NCBI GenBank assembly: GCA_030680175.1
Contig: JAUXWO010000055.1
Coordinates: forward strand, 124,001 to 188,000
Source: Vicinamibacterales bacterium
GTDB lineage: Bacteria; Acidobacteriota; Vicinamibacteria; Vicinamibacterales; UBA2999
Length of the DNA stretch: 64,000 nucleotides
Reading direction: 5' to 3'
The notes beneath the pieces are model-generated. The model saw only the letters and a list, made by a program, of their open reading frames with translations. It did not search any database and was not told the DNA's origin. Shown here one piece after another: positions 34,274-46,699 of the stretch. How positions within the stretch are numbered: the stretch's first letter is position 1; every line of letters begins with the position of its first letter. The position numbers were made by a program, and so were the translations under genes.

Positions 34274-36370
34274 GTGGCCCAGCCTCTTCCCTCATCGTCT
34301 GCACCCGCACCCGCGGCCACCCCGGCGCCGACGCTGGCACACACGATCGGCCTGAACCTCCTGCTCGCCTTCGTGTACTGGGCGGTGTCGGAGGTCACGC
34401 TCCGCGGGGTGGGCGAGCAGGTCGGCGTGCTGCCGCTGTGGCCGGCCACGGGTGTGGCGCTGGCCGCCGTCTACCGCTACGGTCCCCGCCTGCTGCCCGG
34501 CGTCTTCCTTGGCTCGGCCCTGACCATGGTGACGCGGTCGCCGGCGCTTGGGGTCTTTGGCGTCGCGCTGGCCTCGATGCTCCAGGTGCCCGTCGAGATC
34601 CGCGTGATGACGCTGCTCGGCTTCAATCCGCGCCTGGAGCGCGTCCGCGACTCCGGCATCCTCGGTCTCGCCGTGGCCCCGGCCGGGGCGCTCGTCTCGG
34701 CCCTGATCGCCATCCCGTTCCTGATGGCCGCCGGCGTCGTGCCGGCATCGGGCGCCGTCTGGGGCGGTGTGCTGTGGTGGCTGCGCAACTGGCTCGGCAC
34801 GATCGTCGTCGGCGGCTTCGTGTTCGCCTGGCTTTATGCCCGGCCGATCGTCTGGACCCGCGCGCGCGCCCTCGAGGCGGGTGGCGTCGCGCTGGTCCTG
34901 CTGCTGATCGGGCAGTCGATTCTCGGGGAGCGCGGCCTCTTCGGCACCGGCAACCTGCCGTTCGGGTTCGTGTTCTTCCCGCTGGTCGGGTGGGCGGGCC
35001 TGCGCTTCGGGGCGCGCGGCGCGGCCACGGTGACCGTGGTCGGGGCCGCCCTTGCCACGGTGACGGCCGCCTACGGCATGGGGGCGGCAGCGCTCGTGCC
35101 CGAGGGGTACGCGGTGCTCGTGCTGCACGTCTTCTTCACGCTCGGCTCGCTGAGCGGCCTGGTGCTGGCCGGCGTGATGGCCGAGCGCGAGGAGGAGCTC
35201 CGCCGGCGGCTCGCGCTCGAGGAGCAGCTCCGGCACTCGCAGAAGATGGAGGCCGTCGGCCGGCTCGCCGGCGGCATCGCGCACGACTTCAACAACCTGC
35301 TCACCGCCATCATCGGCTACAACGAGATCGTGCTCCAGGCGCTGCCGCCCGATCACGGCAGCCGCGAGGACGCCGAGGAGATCGGCCGCGCGGCGATGCG
35401 CGCCGCCGAGCTCACGCGGCAGATGCTCGCGTTCAGCCGCCGCCAGATCCTGCAGCCGCAGGTCGTGAACCTGAATACGGCGCTCACGCAGGTGGAGCCG
35501 ATGCTGCGCCGCGTGCTTGGCGAGGACATCGTGATGACGATTGCCCCGCGCGCGTCGAACCCGCTCGTGCGCGTGGACCGCGGGCAGCTCGAGCAGGTCA
35601 TCATGAACATGGTGGTCAACGCGCGCGACGCGATGCCGCAGGGCGGACGGCTCACCGTGGAAACCGCCGACGCGCTCCTCGACGAGGAGGGCGCGCGCCT
35701 GCATCGCGACGCGCGTCCCGGCTCCTATGCCGTGCTCGCCATCAGCGATACCGGGGTCGGCATGAGCCCCGAAACGCGCGCGCGCATCTTCGACCCGTAT
35801 TTCACGACCAAGGACATCGGCAAGGGCACCGGCCTCGGCCTCTCCACGGCCTACGGTATCGTCCAGCAGAGCGACGGGCACGTCAGCGTCTACAGCGAGG
35901 TCGGCATGGGCACGACCTTCCGCGTCTACCTGCCGCGTGCCGAGGCCGACACCGAGACCGTGGTCGCTGCCGGGTCGGACGAAGCGCCGCACGGGACGGA
36001 GCACATCCTGCTCGTCGAGGACGACAAGATGGTGCGGCGGCTCTCGCACGAGATCATGGTGCGGCTGGGGTACAGCGTGACGGAAGCCGCGTCGGGCCGC
36101 GCCGCGCTGGCGCTTGGCGGCGACGACACGCGACGGTTCGACCTGCTGCTGTGCGATGTCGTCCTCGGCGACATCAACGGCCCGGCCGTGGCCGAGGCCA
36201 TTCGCGCCCTGCGGCCGTCCGTCCGGGTGCTGTTCATGTCCGGCTACACCGACGATGCGATCGTCCAGACGGGGGTGCTGAACGAGGGCGTCCCGTTCCT
36301 GCAGAAGCCGTTCACGCCCGTGCAGCTGGCCCAGAAGATCCGCGAAGTCCTCGACGCCCCCGAAGAGTGA
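34274..36370 (+). CDS. MASE1 hybrid sensor histidine kinase
   Basis: This protein of about 698 residues has an N-terminal MASE1 membrane sensor with about eight helices (residues 20-295, [17 protein letters not shown]). A coiled coil follows ([15 protein letters not shown]), then HisKA with phospho-acceptor His337 in [11 protein letters not shown], and HATPase with VVNARDAMP and [13 protein letters not shown]. The C-terminal receiver has Asp628 in LLCDVVLGD. It is a complete hybrid kinase of the kind with a terminal receiver. The GTG at 34274 is preferred because the longer frame overlaps hemH. The signal is unknown. The Ser/Thr kinase gene follows after 19 bases. Confidence 0.88.
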   Translation: MAQPLPSSSAPAPAATPAPTLAHTIGLNLLLAFVYWAVSEVTLRGVGEQVGVLPLWPATGVALAAVYRYGPRLLPGVFLGSALTMVTRSPALGVFGVALASMLQVPVEIRVMTLLGFNPRLERVRDSGILGLAVAPAGALVSALIAIPFLMAAGVVPASGAVWGGVLWWLRNWLGTIVVGGFVFAWLYARPIVWTRARALEAGGVALVLLLIGQSILGERGLFGTGNLPFGFVFFPLVGWAGLRFGARGAATVTVVGAALATVTAAYGMGAAALVPEGYAVLVLHVFFTLGSLSGLVLAGVMAEREEELRRRLALEEQLRHSQKMEAVGRLAGGIAHDFNNLLTAIIGYNEIVLQALPPDHGSREDAEEIGRAAMRAAELTRQMLAFSRRQILQPQVVNLNTALTQVEPMLRRVLGEDIVMTIAPRASNPLVRVDRGQLEQVIMNMVVNARDAMPQGGRLTVETADALLDEEGARLHRDARPGSYAVLAISDTGVGMSPETRARIFDPYFTTKDIGKGTGLGLSTAYGIVQQSDGHVSVYSEVGMGTTFRVYLPRAEADTETVVAAGSDEAPHGTEHILLVEDDKMVRRLSHEIMVRLGYSVTEAASGRAALALGGDDTRRFDLLLCDVVLGDINGPAVAEAIRALRPSVRVLFMSGYTDDAIVQTGVLNEGVPFLQKPFTPVQLAQKIREVLDAPEE

Positions 36371-36389
36371 GCTCAGGTATGATCCTGCC

Positions 36390-39215
<2,826 letters not shown>

Positions 39216-39218
<3 letters not shown>

Positions 39219-39424
39219 TGGGGCGTCATGGGTAGTGGTGGTGGGTAGTGGGTCGTAGGTAGTGGGTAGTAGGTAGTAGGTAGTGGGTAGTGGTAGGTGG
39301 TGCGGCCACGCCAACCCCACCACCCCACTTCCCACCACCCCACTTCCCACCACCCCACGACCCGCCGGCCCACGACCTACGACGCACTACCCACTACCTA
39401 CTACCTACTACCTACTACCCACTC
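39216..39424. repeat. Mirror-image heptamer arrays between convergent genes
   Basis: The left half is built of GTAGTGG/GTAGGTA units, the right half of CCACTAC/CTACCTA units. Together they form an imperfect inverted repeat of about 200 bases, with CACTTCCCACCACCC twice near the centre. The left end contains the kinase TAG stop (39216-39218). The right end contains the CoA-transferase TAG stop (39415-39417). Confidence 0.9.
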
Positions 39425-40326
39425 CCCACCACCGCCCCCCGCACTTGCCGCAGGACCGCAAGGTCGCGATCGCTCGGGCCGGGCGTGACCGGCAGGTCGT
39501 CCTGAAGGCGGATCGCCCAGGGGATGCGCGCGGCCACCTCCTCGCGCGTCACGCCCGGGTGCAGGGAGCGCACGGTCAGCTCCGCCGGTGCGCCCTCGAA
39601 TCCGTAGACGGCCAGATCCGTAATCAGCAGCTGCGGTCCCGCTCCGTAGGGGTCAGATCTTGATCGTTGCGCTGTGCCGGGGTCAGATCTTGATCCTTGC
39701 ATGGAGCTGGAAGCCGGGAAGCGCTCCACGCAAGGATCAAGATCTGACCCCGGCCTTCCCCCGCAAGGATCAAGATCTGACCCCAGGCTCCCTGACCCCA
39801 GGCTCCCTGACCGCAGTTTCCCCGGCCTCCGGTCGTGGCCGGGGCTCGTGACGAACTCGACGCGCTCGACGAGCAGCCGCGGCGTCTGCCGCGCGATGAC
39901 GATGGTCTGCCGTGCCAGCAGGGCGATGTCGCAGGCGCCGCCGCTGCCCGGCAGGCGGACCTTCGGCGCGTCGTACGGACCAATCACCGTGGTGTTCAGG
40001 TTGCCGTAGCGATCGATCTGCGCCGCGCCGAGGAAGCCGACGTCGATCAGCCCCCCCTGCAGGTAATAGAGGAACACCTCCGGCAGCGAGCACACGGAGG
40101 CCGCGCCCGACACGAGCGTCGGATCCCCGATCGAGGCGGGCAGCCGCTCCGGCCGCGCGCCGACGACACCGGACTCGTAGACGAGTTCGAGGTCGGGCGC
40201 GTGGAGCCGCCGTGCGAGGTTGCAGGCCACGTTCGGCAGCCCGATGCCGACGAACACCCGCTGCCGGTCGGCCAGGGCACGCGCCGCCGTGACGATCATC
40301 AGCTCGTCGCGCGAGCACGGCGTCAC
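39415..40326 (-). CDS. CoA-transferase subunit B with repeat-derived insertion
   Basis: This 303-residue subunit belongs to a two-subunit family I CoA-transferase. It contains RVFVGIGLPNVACNLARR, YESGVVGARP, EVFLYYLQGG and DIALLARQTIVIARQ, then TDLAVYGFEGAP, LTVRSLHPGVTREEV. Between SPGHDRRPGK and PQLLITD lie about 59 residues (169-227) encoded by a palindromic repeat. Without them the length would be normal, about 244. The GTG start overlaps the subunit A stop by four bases. The last residues and the stop are read from a heptamer array. CoA donor and acceptor are unknown. Confidence 0.85.
   Translation of the reverse strand: MTPCSRDELMIVTAARALADRQRVFVGIGLPNVACNLARRLHAPDLELVYESGVVGARPERLPASIGDPTLVSGAASVCSLPEVFLYYLQGGLIDVGFLGAAQIDRYGNLNTTVIGPYDAPKVRLPGSGGACDIALLARQTIVIARQTPRLLVERVEFVTSPGHDRRPGKLRSGSLGSGSLGSDLDPCGGRPGSDLDPCVERFPASSSMQGSRSDPGTAQRSRSDPYGAGPQLLITDLAVYGFEGAPAELTVRSLHPGVTREEVAARIPWAIRLQDDLPVTPGPSDRDLAVLRQVRGAVVGSG
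39649..39820. repeat. REP-like palindromic repeat cluster inside the CoA-transferase gene
   Basis: Two direct copies of GGGGTCAGATCTTGATC (from 39649 and 39679) are followed by two inverted copies ending at 39751 and 39784. Beyond them comes a short tandem CCCCAGGCTCCCTGA. The arms can fold into one large cruciform. The GGGGTCAG...TTGATC motif is typical of sequences linked to Y1/RAYT transposases. It is a multiple of three in effect, leaving the gene in frame. Confidence 0.9.
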
Positions 40327-41240
40327 GCGTACCTCCCGTAGTTCACCGGCGCCGCGAACGCGGGCTCGGCGGCGAGCTGCTGCACACGCTCCTCGCCGAG
40401 CAGCCGCATGTACGCGTCGCGATCCGGCACGCCGTGCACCCACGCGTCGAGCCAGGCGCGCAGCCGGTCGTGGTCGCGCGAGATCTCATCCCACGCGTCG
40501 TAGAACGCGGCGTCGCGGTCGTAGTACCCCTGCGCGTAGGAGGGGTGCGCCCCGTGACGCGCCACGCACACCGCCGAGACCTTCGACCCCGGGACCAGCG
40601 TGCGGTTCGGATCCGCGCGCACGACCGAGGACGGCACGATCTCCTCGGCCGTGATGATCACGCGGTCGGCGGCGAAGGCGGACTCCTTCTGTGCGCCCGT
40701 GAGACCCCACACCTGCGCGTTGCCATCGGTATCGGCGCGCTGCACGTGCAGCAGCGCCACGTCGGCACGCAGGGCCGGCACGGCATCGAGCGCCTCGCCC
40801 GTGAACGGGCACGTCACGGTCGAGATCGACGGGTTGACGCCCGGCAGGTCCGAACCGCGCAGGCTGCGCAGCGGCATGAACGGCAGGCCCGAGGCCCCGG
40901 CGAAGAGCCGCATCGCCAGCGCGAAGTGCGAGTACTCCTCGATGACGATCGGCGACGGAATCCCCTGCTCGACCGCGCGGCGGAAGGCGTGGAGCGAGCC
41001 GACGCCCGGGTTGCCGGCCCAGCTGAAGACGAGCTTCCGGCAGCAGCCTGCCGCGATCATCTGGTCGTAGATCAGGTCGGGCGTCAGCCGGACGAGCGTC
41101 AGGTCGCGCCGGCCCTGGCGGATGATCTCGTGCGCGGCGGCGAAGGGGATGAGGTGCGTGAAGCCTTCGAGGATGACCGTATCGCCGTCGCGCACATGCG
41201 TCGCGACGGCCTCGGTGAGCGAGCACAGCTTCGATGTCAT
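40323..41240 (-). CDS. CoA-transferase subunit A
   Basis: This 305-residue subunit starts MTSKLCSLTEAVATHVRDGD and contains TVILEGFTHLIPFAAAHEII, RKLVFSWAGNPGVGSLHAFRRA and VIEEYSHFALAMRLFAGA, the pattern of glutaconate/3-oxoadipate-type CoA-transferase A subunits. It overlaps subunit B by four bases and the upstream aminotransferase by four bases (ATGA), so the three genes form a tight operon. The operon order (aminotransferase, A, B) suggests that the keto or semialdehyde product of deamination is later activated as a CoA ester. The substrate is unproven. Confidence 0.88.
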   Translation of the reverse strand: MTSKLCSLTEAVATHVRDGDTVILEGFTHLIPFAAAHEIIRQGRRDLTLVRLTPDLIYDQMIAAGCCRKLVFSWAGNPGVGSLHAFRRAVEQGIPSPIVIEEYSHFALAMRLFAGASGLPFMPLRSLRGSDLPGVNPSISTVTCPFTGEALDAVPALRADVALLHVQRADTDGNAQVWGLTGAQKESAFAADRVIITAEEIVPSSVVRADPNRTLVPGSKVSAVCVARHGAHPSYAQGYYDRDAAFYDAWDEISRDHDRLRAWLDAWVHGVPDRDAYMRLLGEERVQQLAAEPAFAAPVNYGRYA

Positions 41241-42604
41241 GATCGGGGCGTCTGGGTGGCGATGGTCGCGGCCGCCACGGTGAGTGCACGGGCGAGGCGC
41301 GCCGCCAGGTCGTCGACCTCCTCCGCGCGGATGATGTACGGCGGCGCCAGCAGGATCTGGTCGCCGCGGCCGTCGGGCAGCGTACCCGCACAGGGATACA
41401 CGATCAAGCCCTGTTCGAGCGCGGCCTCGAACACGCGCTGGGCGAGGCGGGTGGCGGGCGGAAACGGCTCGCGCGTGGCCCGATCCGCCACGAGTTCGAG
41501 GCCAACCAGCAGGCCCCGGCCGCGCACATCCCCCACCATGGCGTGCTGCCTCGCGACCGGCGTCAGGGCCTCGCGCAGTCGCGCGCCCATCGCCTCGACG
41601 TGGGCGAGCAGCCCCGTCTCGTCGATCACCCGCTGCACCTCGACGCCGACGGCCGCGGCGAGCGGGCTGGCCGAGTACGTGAACCCGTGGATGAACTGGC
41701 CGGGCGGGGTCTGGCGGATCGCATCGTACACGCGTCCCGAGACGATCACCGCGCCGAGCGGCGCGTAGCCGCCGCTGAGTCCCTTCGACAGCACCACGAC
41801 GTCCGGCCAGACGCCGTAATGCTCCATCGCCAGCCGGCGTCCCGTGCGCCCGGCGCCCGACATCACCTCGTCGGCGATGAACAGCACGTCGTGGATCCGG
41901 CATGCCTCGGCGACGCGGCGGAAGTAGTCGGGCGGCGCCCCCACGCCCGGCGCGCTCGCCCCGACGACGGGCTCGATCATGACGGCGGCCAGATCCGCGT
42001 CGTGGCGGGCGATGGCGGACTCGACATCCGCCGCGCATTCGCTCGCGCACGCGTCCGGGGTCTGTCCGTGCGGGCAGCGGTAGCAGTAGCTGGTCGACGT
42101 GCGTATGGCCGGCGCAAGCATGGGCCCGTACGGCGCGCGGCGGCGGGCGAGCCCCGTCGCCGAGAGGGCGCCCATCGTGGCGCCGTGGTACGACACCTCG
42201 CGTGAGGCGATGCGGAAGCGGTCCGCGCGTCCGCGCGCCAGCTGGTACGCGCGCGCCAGCTTGATCGCGGTGTCCACCGCCTCGGATCCGCCGGAGGTGA
42301 AGAGGACGCGCGCGTCGGGATCGGGCACCCACGCGGCGAGCCGGTCGCTCAGCTCGAGGGCGGGCTCGCTGATCCAGACCGACGAGTGGGTGAAGGCCAC
42401 GGTGGCTGCCTGCCGCGCCAGGGCCTCGACGATGCGGGGGTGGGCGTGGCCGAGGCAGGCGACGGCGGCGCCGGACGCGCCGTCGATGAAGGCGCGGCCG
42501 TCGCGGTCGTAGAGGTGGATGCCCTCGCCTCGGGCGACGGTGAGAAGGGGCCCTCCGGGGACGCGCGGGAAGAAGTGGGCCGTGTCCGAGGGCGCGGGCG
42601 TCAT
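41237..42604 (-). CDS. Class III PLP-dependent aminotransferase
   Basis: This 455-residue enzyme has GSEAVDTAIKLARAY near 106 and HGATMGALSATG near 140. Asp245 (IADEV) contacts the PLP ring nitrogen, and the Schiff-base Lys274 lies in VLSKGLSGGYAPLGA. A cysteine cluster (Cys174, 177, 186, 190) is characteristic of a subgroup of these enzymes. Class III members act on omega-amino groups such as GABA, beta-alanine or diamines. It heads the operon with the CoA-transferase subunits. The divergent CocE-type hydrolase starts 131 bases away. Confidence 0.9.
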   Translation of the reverse strand: MTPAPSDTAHFFPRVPGGPLLTVARGEGIHLYDRDGRAFIDGASGAAVACLGHAHPRIVEALARQAATVAFTHSSVWISEPALELSDRLAAWVPDPDARVLFTSGGSEAVDTAIKLARAYQLARGRADRFRIASREVSYHGATMGALSATGLARRRAPYGPMLAPAIRTSTSYCYRCPHGQTPDACASECAADVESAIARHDADLAAVMIEPVVGASAPGVGAPPDYFRRVAEACRIHDVLFIADEVMSGAGRTGRRLAMEHYGVWPDVVVLSKGLSGGYAPLGAVIVSGRVYDAIRQTPPGQFIHGFTYSASPLAAAVGVEVQRVIDETGLLAHVEAMGARLREALTPVARQHAMVGDVRGRGLLVGLELVADRATREPFPPATRLAQRVFEAALEQGLIVYPCAGTLPDGRGDQILLAPPYIIRAEEVDDLAARLARALTVAAATIATQTPRS

Positions 42605-42735
42605 GGGCGGTTAGGCGTAGGCCATTTGGCTGCGGTATGCTCCGCCCCGTTGCGGTGTGGGCACATGTTCGCACCAAACCCCGCCTGCCCGCCACCCCCG
42701 GCGTGCAACGGGCGCACGGGCTCAGCGAGGTGCGT

Positions 42736-44520
42736 ATGCAGTGGCGGCGTCGAGCAATCCTGGCGGCGGTCCTGGCCGTGGCGGCCAATGTGGTGGTCAC
42801 CGTTCAACCGCGCGAACCCCGTGTCCGGGTCGATCGCCACGTCGAGGCGCGGATGCGCGACGGGGTGATCCTGCGCGCCGACGTCTACCGCCCCGACGCG
42901 GAGGGGCGCTTTCCGGCGCTGCTGCAGCGCACGCCGTACTCCAAGCACCCTCAGGCCGAGGACAACCAGTTCTCCCGCCTCGCCGCCCTCGGCTACGTCG
43001 TCGTCGTGCAGGACACGCGCGGGCGCTACATGTCGGACGGCGTCGCGCGCGCGCATGACGAGGGCGAGGACGGGTACGACACCGTCGAGTGGGTGGCGCG
43101 CCTGCCCTACGTCAACGGCCGGGTCGGCATGTTCGGTGGCAGCTACAGCGCGACGACGCAGTTGCTGGCCGCGCCCCTTCGTCCGCCGTCACTGGTGGCA
43201 CTCTTCCCCTCGGCGTCGTATGCGAGCCGGTACGACATGGTCTTTCAGGGCGGGGCGTTCTATCTCTACGATGGCCTCTCCTGGAACCTCGGCCAGGGCG
43301 TGGACGTGCGCCGGCGCCGCGAGACGCCCCAGGTGTCCCGGGACGGCGCCATCGGCATGAGCGACGAGGAGCGTGCGCTGTTCCGCGGGGCGTGGTTGTG
43401 GCACGTGCCGCTCAAGACGATGAGCGCGATGCGCGTCGGCGAGTTCTCGCCGGCGTACTTCGACATGCTCGAGCACCCCTCGTACGACGCGTTCTGGGAG
43501 ACGTTCGATGTCGCGGCGCGCCACAAGGAATTCGAGGTGCCCGCGTATCACCTCACCGGGTGGTACGACACGCTGCTGAACGGCACGCTCGCGAACTTCG
43601 CAGGGCTGCGCGCCAGCGCCCGCACCGAGGCGGCGCGGCAGGGCCAGCGGTTGATCGTCGGGCCCTGGACGCACGCGCGCCCCGCGGCCGGCACGACGTC
43701 GATCGGCGGCGTGGACTACGGTGCGGACGCGGGGTTCGATTCGGCCGGGCTGATGCGCGACTGGTTCGACTACTGGCTGCGCGATGGCAGCGACGCGATC
43801 CTGTCGCGCGCGCCGGTGCGGATCTTCGTGATGGGCGAGAACCGGTGGCGCGACGAGCAGGAGTGGCCGCTCGCACGCGCGAGAGACACACCGTACTACC
43901 TCCACAGCGGTGGCCGCGCCAACACGCGTGACGGGGACGGCACGCTGCACATCGAGGCGCCCGGCGATCAGCCGCCGGACCAGTACGTCTACGATCCCTG
44001 GAATCCGGTGCCCACCGGACAGACGGGCGTCTACTCGCGCCAGCCGGACGATCGACGGGACGTGCAGACGCGGGCCGATGTGCTCGTCTATACCAGCGCG
44101 CCGCTGACGGCGCCGCTGGAGGTCACCGGCCCCGTGACGCTGCACCTCTGGGCGGACTCGTCCGCGCGTGATACGGACTTCACGGCGACCCTCGTCGACG
44201 TCCTCCCAGACGGCACCGCGCGGGCGCTGACCGACGGCATCCTCCGTGCGCGCTATCGCCACAGCAAGACGACGCCGGCGCTGCTCGAACCCGGCCGGTC
44301 CGAGGAGTTCCGGATCGAGGTCGGGGCGACGAGCAATGTGTTCCTGCCGGGCCATCGCATCCGCCTCGAGGTGTCGAGCAGCAACTTCCCGCGCTTCGAT
44401 CGCAACCCCAACACCGGTGGGGTGTTTGGGGAGGAGACGGAACTGCGGCGGGCCACGCAGACGGTGCATCACACCGAGGCGCGGCCGTCGCGCCTGGTCC
44501 TGCCGGTGGTGCCGCGATGA
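42736..44520 (+). CDS. CocE/NonD family hydrolase (X-Pro dipeptidyl-peptidase-like)
   Basis: This 594-residue protein has a signal or anchor sequence (RRRAILAAVLAVAANVVVTV). The alpha/beta-hydrolase domain has RDGVILRADVYRP, TPYSKHP, VVQDTRGRYMSDG and the nucleophile Ser136 in GGSYSA. A C-terminal jelly-roll domain has TGPVTLHLWADSSARDTDF, AVLLD-type strands and GHRIRLEVSSSNFPRFDRNPN. Members hydrolyse amides or esters such as X-Pro peptides, alpha-amino esters or cephalosporins. The start at 42736 was chosen for the signal sequence. The M28 peptidase gene overlaps its stop by four bases. Confidence 0.9.
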   Translation: MQWRRRAILAAVLAVAANVVVTVQPREPRVRVDRHVEARMRDGVILRADVYRPDAEGRFPALLQRTPYSKHPQAEDNQFSRLAALGYVVVVQDTRGRYMSDGVARAHDEGEDGYDTVEWVARLPYVNGRVGMFGGSYSATTQLLAAPLRPPSLVALFPSASYASRYDMVFQGGAFYLYDGLSWNLGQGVDVRRRRETPQVSRDGAIGMSDEERALFRGAWLWHVPLKTMSAMRVGEFSPAYFDMLEHPSYDAFWETFDVAARHKEFEVPAYHLTGWYDTLLNGTLANFAGLRASARTEAARQGQRLIVGPWTHARPAAGTTSIGGVDYGADAGFDSAGLMRDWFDYWLRDGSDAILSRAPVRIFVMGENRWRDEQEWPLARARDTPYYLHSGGRANTRDGDGTLHIEAPGDQPPDQYVYDPWNPVPTGQTGVYSRQPDDRRDVQTRADVLVYTSAPLTAPLEVTGPVTLHLWADSSARDTDFTATLVDVLPDGTARALTDGILRARYRHSKTTPALLEPGRSEEFRIEVGATSNVFLPGHRIRLEVSSSNFPRFDRNPNTGGVFGEETELRRATQTVHHTEARPSRLVLPVVPR

Positions 44521-46691
44521 GGACGAGGGGAATCATGCGAAGGGTGACGGGAGGGCTTGCCGCACTCGCGGTCCTGATGATCACGGCATGCGCGCAGGAG
44601 CCCCCCGCGCCGGATCTGGCGCGCCTCGGCTTCACGACCGGCGCGTTCGAAGCGCAGCAGTCCGCCGAGCAGGCGTTTGCCTCGGGGCTCTCGGCCGCCG
44701 AGATGTCCGACTTCCACCGCGCGGTGAGCGCCCGCCCGCACATGGCGGGCACCGACGGCGCCCGCGAGGTGGCGGAGTACCTCCAGCGCACGCTCTCCGG
44801 CTTCGGCCTCGAGACGACGACCTACGAGTATCAGGTGCACCTCTCGCATCCGCGCGACGTGCAGATCGCGATCACCGCGCCAACGCGCGTGCCGCTGTCG
44901 GTCATCGAACCATCGTCCGATCTCGATCCCGACAGCCGCCATCCCGAGCTGACGCCCGGCTTCGTCGCCTACTCCGCGTCCGGCGATGTCGAGGCGCCGA
45001 TCGTCTACGTCAACTACGGCCTGCCCGCCGACTACGCCCGGCTCTCGGCCGCCGGGGTCGACGTAAGCGGCGCGCTCGCCATCGCCCGCTACGGCCGCAG
45101 CCACCGCGCGGTCAAGGTGCACACCGCGCAGGAGCAGGGCGTGCGCGGCATCATCTTCTACAGCGATCCCGCCGACGATGGGTATGTGCGCGGCGCGGAG
45201 GCGCCGGACGGCTTCTGGCGCGGGCCTGGCATGCTGCAACGCGGCAACGCCAAGTTCAGCTGGTTCTGGCACGGCGACCCCCTGACGCCCGGCGTCGCGG
45301 CGTCCGCCGATGCCCCGCGCGTGGATGTGGCGGCCGCACCCACGTTGCCGCGCATCCCCGTGGCGCCGCTCCCGTGGTCGGAGGCGCGCAAGATCCTCGA
45401 GCGGCTCGACGGGCCCGTGGCGCCCGCCGGCTTTCAGGGCGGCCTGCCGTTCACCTACCGCACCGGCCCGTCGCTCTCCGTGCACCTGAAGGTGGCGATG
45501 GACGACGGGCTGAAGACGATCCGGAACGTCGTCGCGCGGCTGCCCGGACGTGGGCCGCAGACGGTCCTCTTCGGCACGCATCACGACGCCTGGACGTTCG
45601 GCGCGATCGATCCCGGCACGGCGATGGCGGTGCTGCTCGAGATGGGCCGGGGCCTCGGCGCGCTGGGGCGCCAGGGCTGGCAGCCCGAGCGCTCGATCGA
45701 GGTCGCGTTCTGGGACGCGGAGGAGTACGGCCTGATCGGCTCGACGGAGCACGCCGAGGACTTCCAGCAGTCGCTCCGCGAGCACGCGGTGGCGTACGTG
45801 AACACCGACATGTACTACCAGGGCCGCTTTGACGCCGGCGGCGCCGCCACGCTGCGCGACTTCGTCGTCGAGGTCGCACGCGACACGCCGGACGGCGATC
45901 GCAGCGTCCTCGACGGCTGGCGCGAGAGCGAGTGGGCCCGCCAGACGCCCGACCGTCGCCGGCAGGGACGCGGGGCGTTCGACGTGGAACTCCGCGCGCT
46001 CGGGAGCGGCGCCGACTTCGTGCCGTTCCAGGTCTTTCTCGGCCTGCCAACGCTTTCGCTCGAGTTCATCGGCGCGGGCGGCTACGGCTTCGGGACCTAC
46101 CACTCGAACTACGACACGCGCGCCTATTTCGACCGCGTGGCCGACCCGGGCTTCCGGCAGGGGCTGGTGCTGGCGCGGCTGCTCGGCACGACCGCCATGC
46201 GGCTGGCCAATGCGGAGATCGTGCCGTATCGCTACTCGCACTACGGCCGCCAGCTCGCGACGGCGCTCGCCGGCGTGCCGGCGTGGGGCGTCGACGACGA
46301 GGGCCGTACGGTGCTTGCCATCGATGTGTCGCGCGCCGAGCGCCTGGCCGGGGACGTGGCCACGAAGGCCGAGGCCCTCGAACGCGCGCTTGACGCCGCG
46401 CTGGCCCGCGGCGCGCTCGATGCCGACATGCGCCAGACCATCAACATGCGCCTGGCCCGGCTCGAGCAGCGGCTGCTCAACGAGGACGCGCCGCCAGACG
46501 AGCGCTGGTTCCGCCACGTCGTGCACGGCTGGAACATCTACGCGATGTACGACGGCCAGCCGTTCCCGGGCCTCGCCGAGGCCGTGCGGCTCCGCGACGA
46601 GGCGCGCCGGGATGCGGAACTCGAGGCGATTGCCGCAGGACTGACGCGGCTCGCCGAGGGCATTGACGAAGTGCACGCGCTCGTCAGGTAA
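44517..46691 (+). CDS. M28 family metallopeptidase, GCPII/PSMA-like lipoprotein
   Basis: This 724-residue protein has a lipobox-like signal ending ITAC (Cys25). The architecture matches glutamate carboxypeptidase II: an N-terminal protease part, a PA-type insert (VKVHTAQEQGVRGIIFYSDPADDG), the zinc peptidase core and a C-terminal helical dimerisation domain. Metal ligands are visible in THHDAWTFGAIDPGTA (near 355-366), WDAEEYGLIGSTE (catalytic Glu pair near 403), YVNTD and YHSNYDT. It should remove C-terminal residues from short peptides outside the cytoplasm. It is coupled to the CocE-type gene by an ATGA overlap. Confidence 0.92.
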   Translation: MRTRGIMRRVTGGLAALAVLMITACAQEPPAPDLARLGFTTGAFEAQQSAEQAFASGLSAAEMSDFHRAVSARPHMAGTDGAREVAEYLQRTLSGFGLETTTYEYQVHLSHPRDVQIAITAPTRVPLSVIEPSSDLDPDSRHPELTPGFVAYSASGDVEAPIVYVNYGLPADYARLSAAGVDVSGALAIARYGRSHRAVKVHTAQEQGVRGIIFYSDPADDGYVRGAEAPDGFWRGPGMLQRGNAKFSWFWHGDPLTPGVAASADAPRVDVAAAPTLPRIPVAPLPWSEARKILERLDGPVAPAGFQGGLPFTYRTGPSLSVHLKVAMDDGLKTIRNVVARLPGRGPQTVLFGTHHDAWTFGAIDPGTAMAVLLEMGRGLGALGRQGWQPERSIEVAFWDAEEYGLIGSTEHAEDFQQSLREHAVAYVNTDMYYQGRFDAGGAATLRDFVVEVARDTPDGDRSVLDGWRESEWARQTPDRRRQGRGAFDVELRALGSGADFVPFQVFLGLPTLSLEFIGAGGYGFGTYHSNYDTRAYFDRVADPGFRQGLVLARLLGTTAMRLANAEIVPYRYSHYGRQLATALAGVPAWGVDDEGRTVLAIDVSRAERLAGDVATKAEALERALDAALARGALDADMRQTINMRLARLEQRLLNEDAPPDERWFRHVVHGWNIYAMYDGQPFPGLAEAVRLRDEARRDAELEAIAAGLTRLAEGIDEVHALVR

Positions 46692-46699
46692 GGTGGAAG

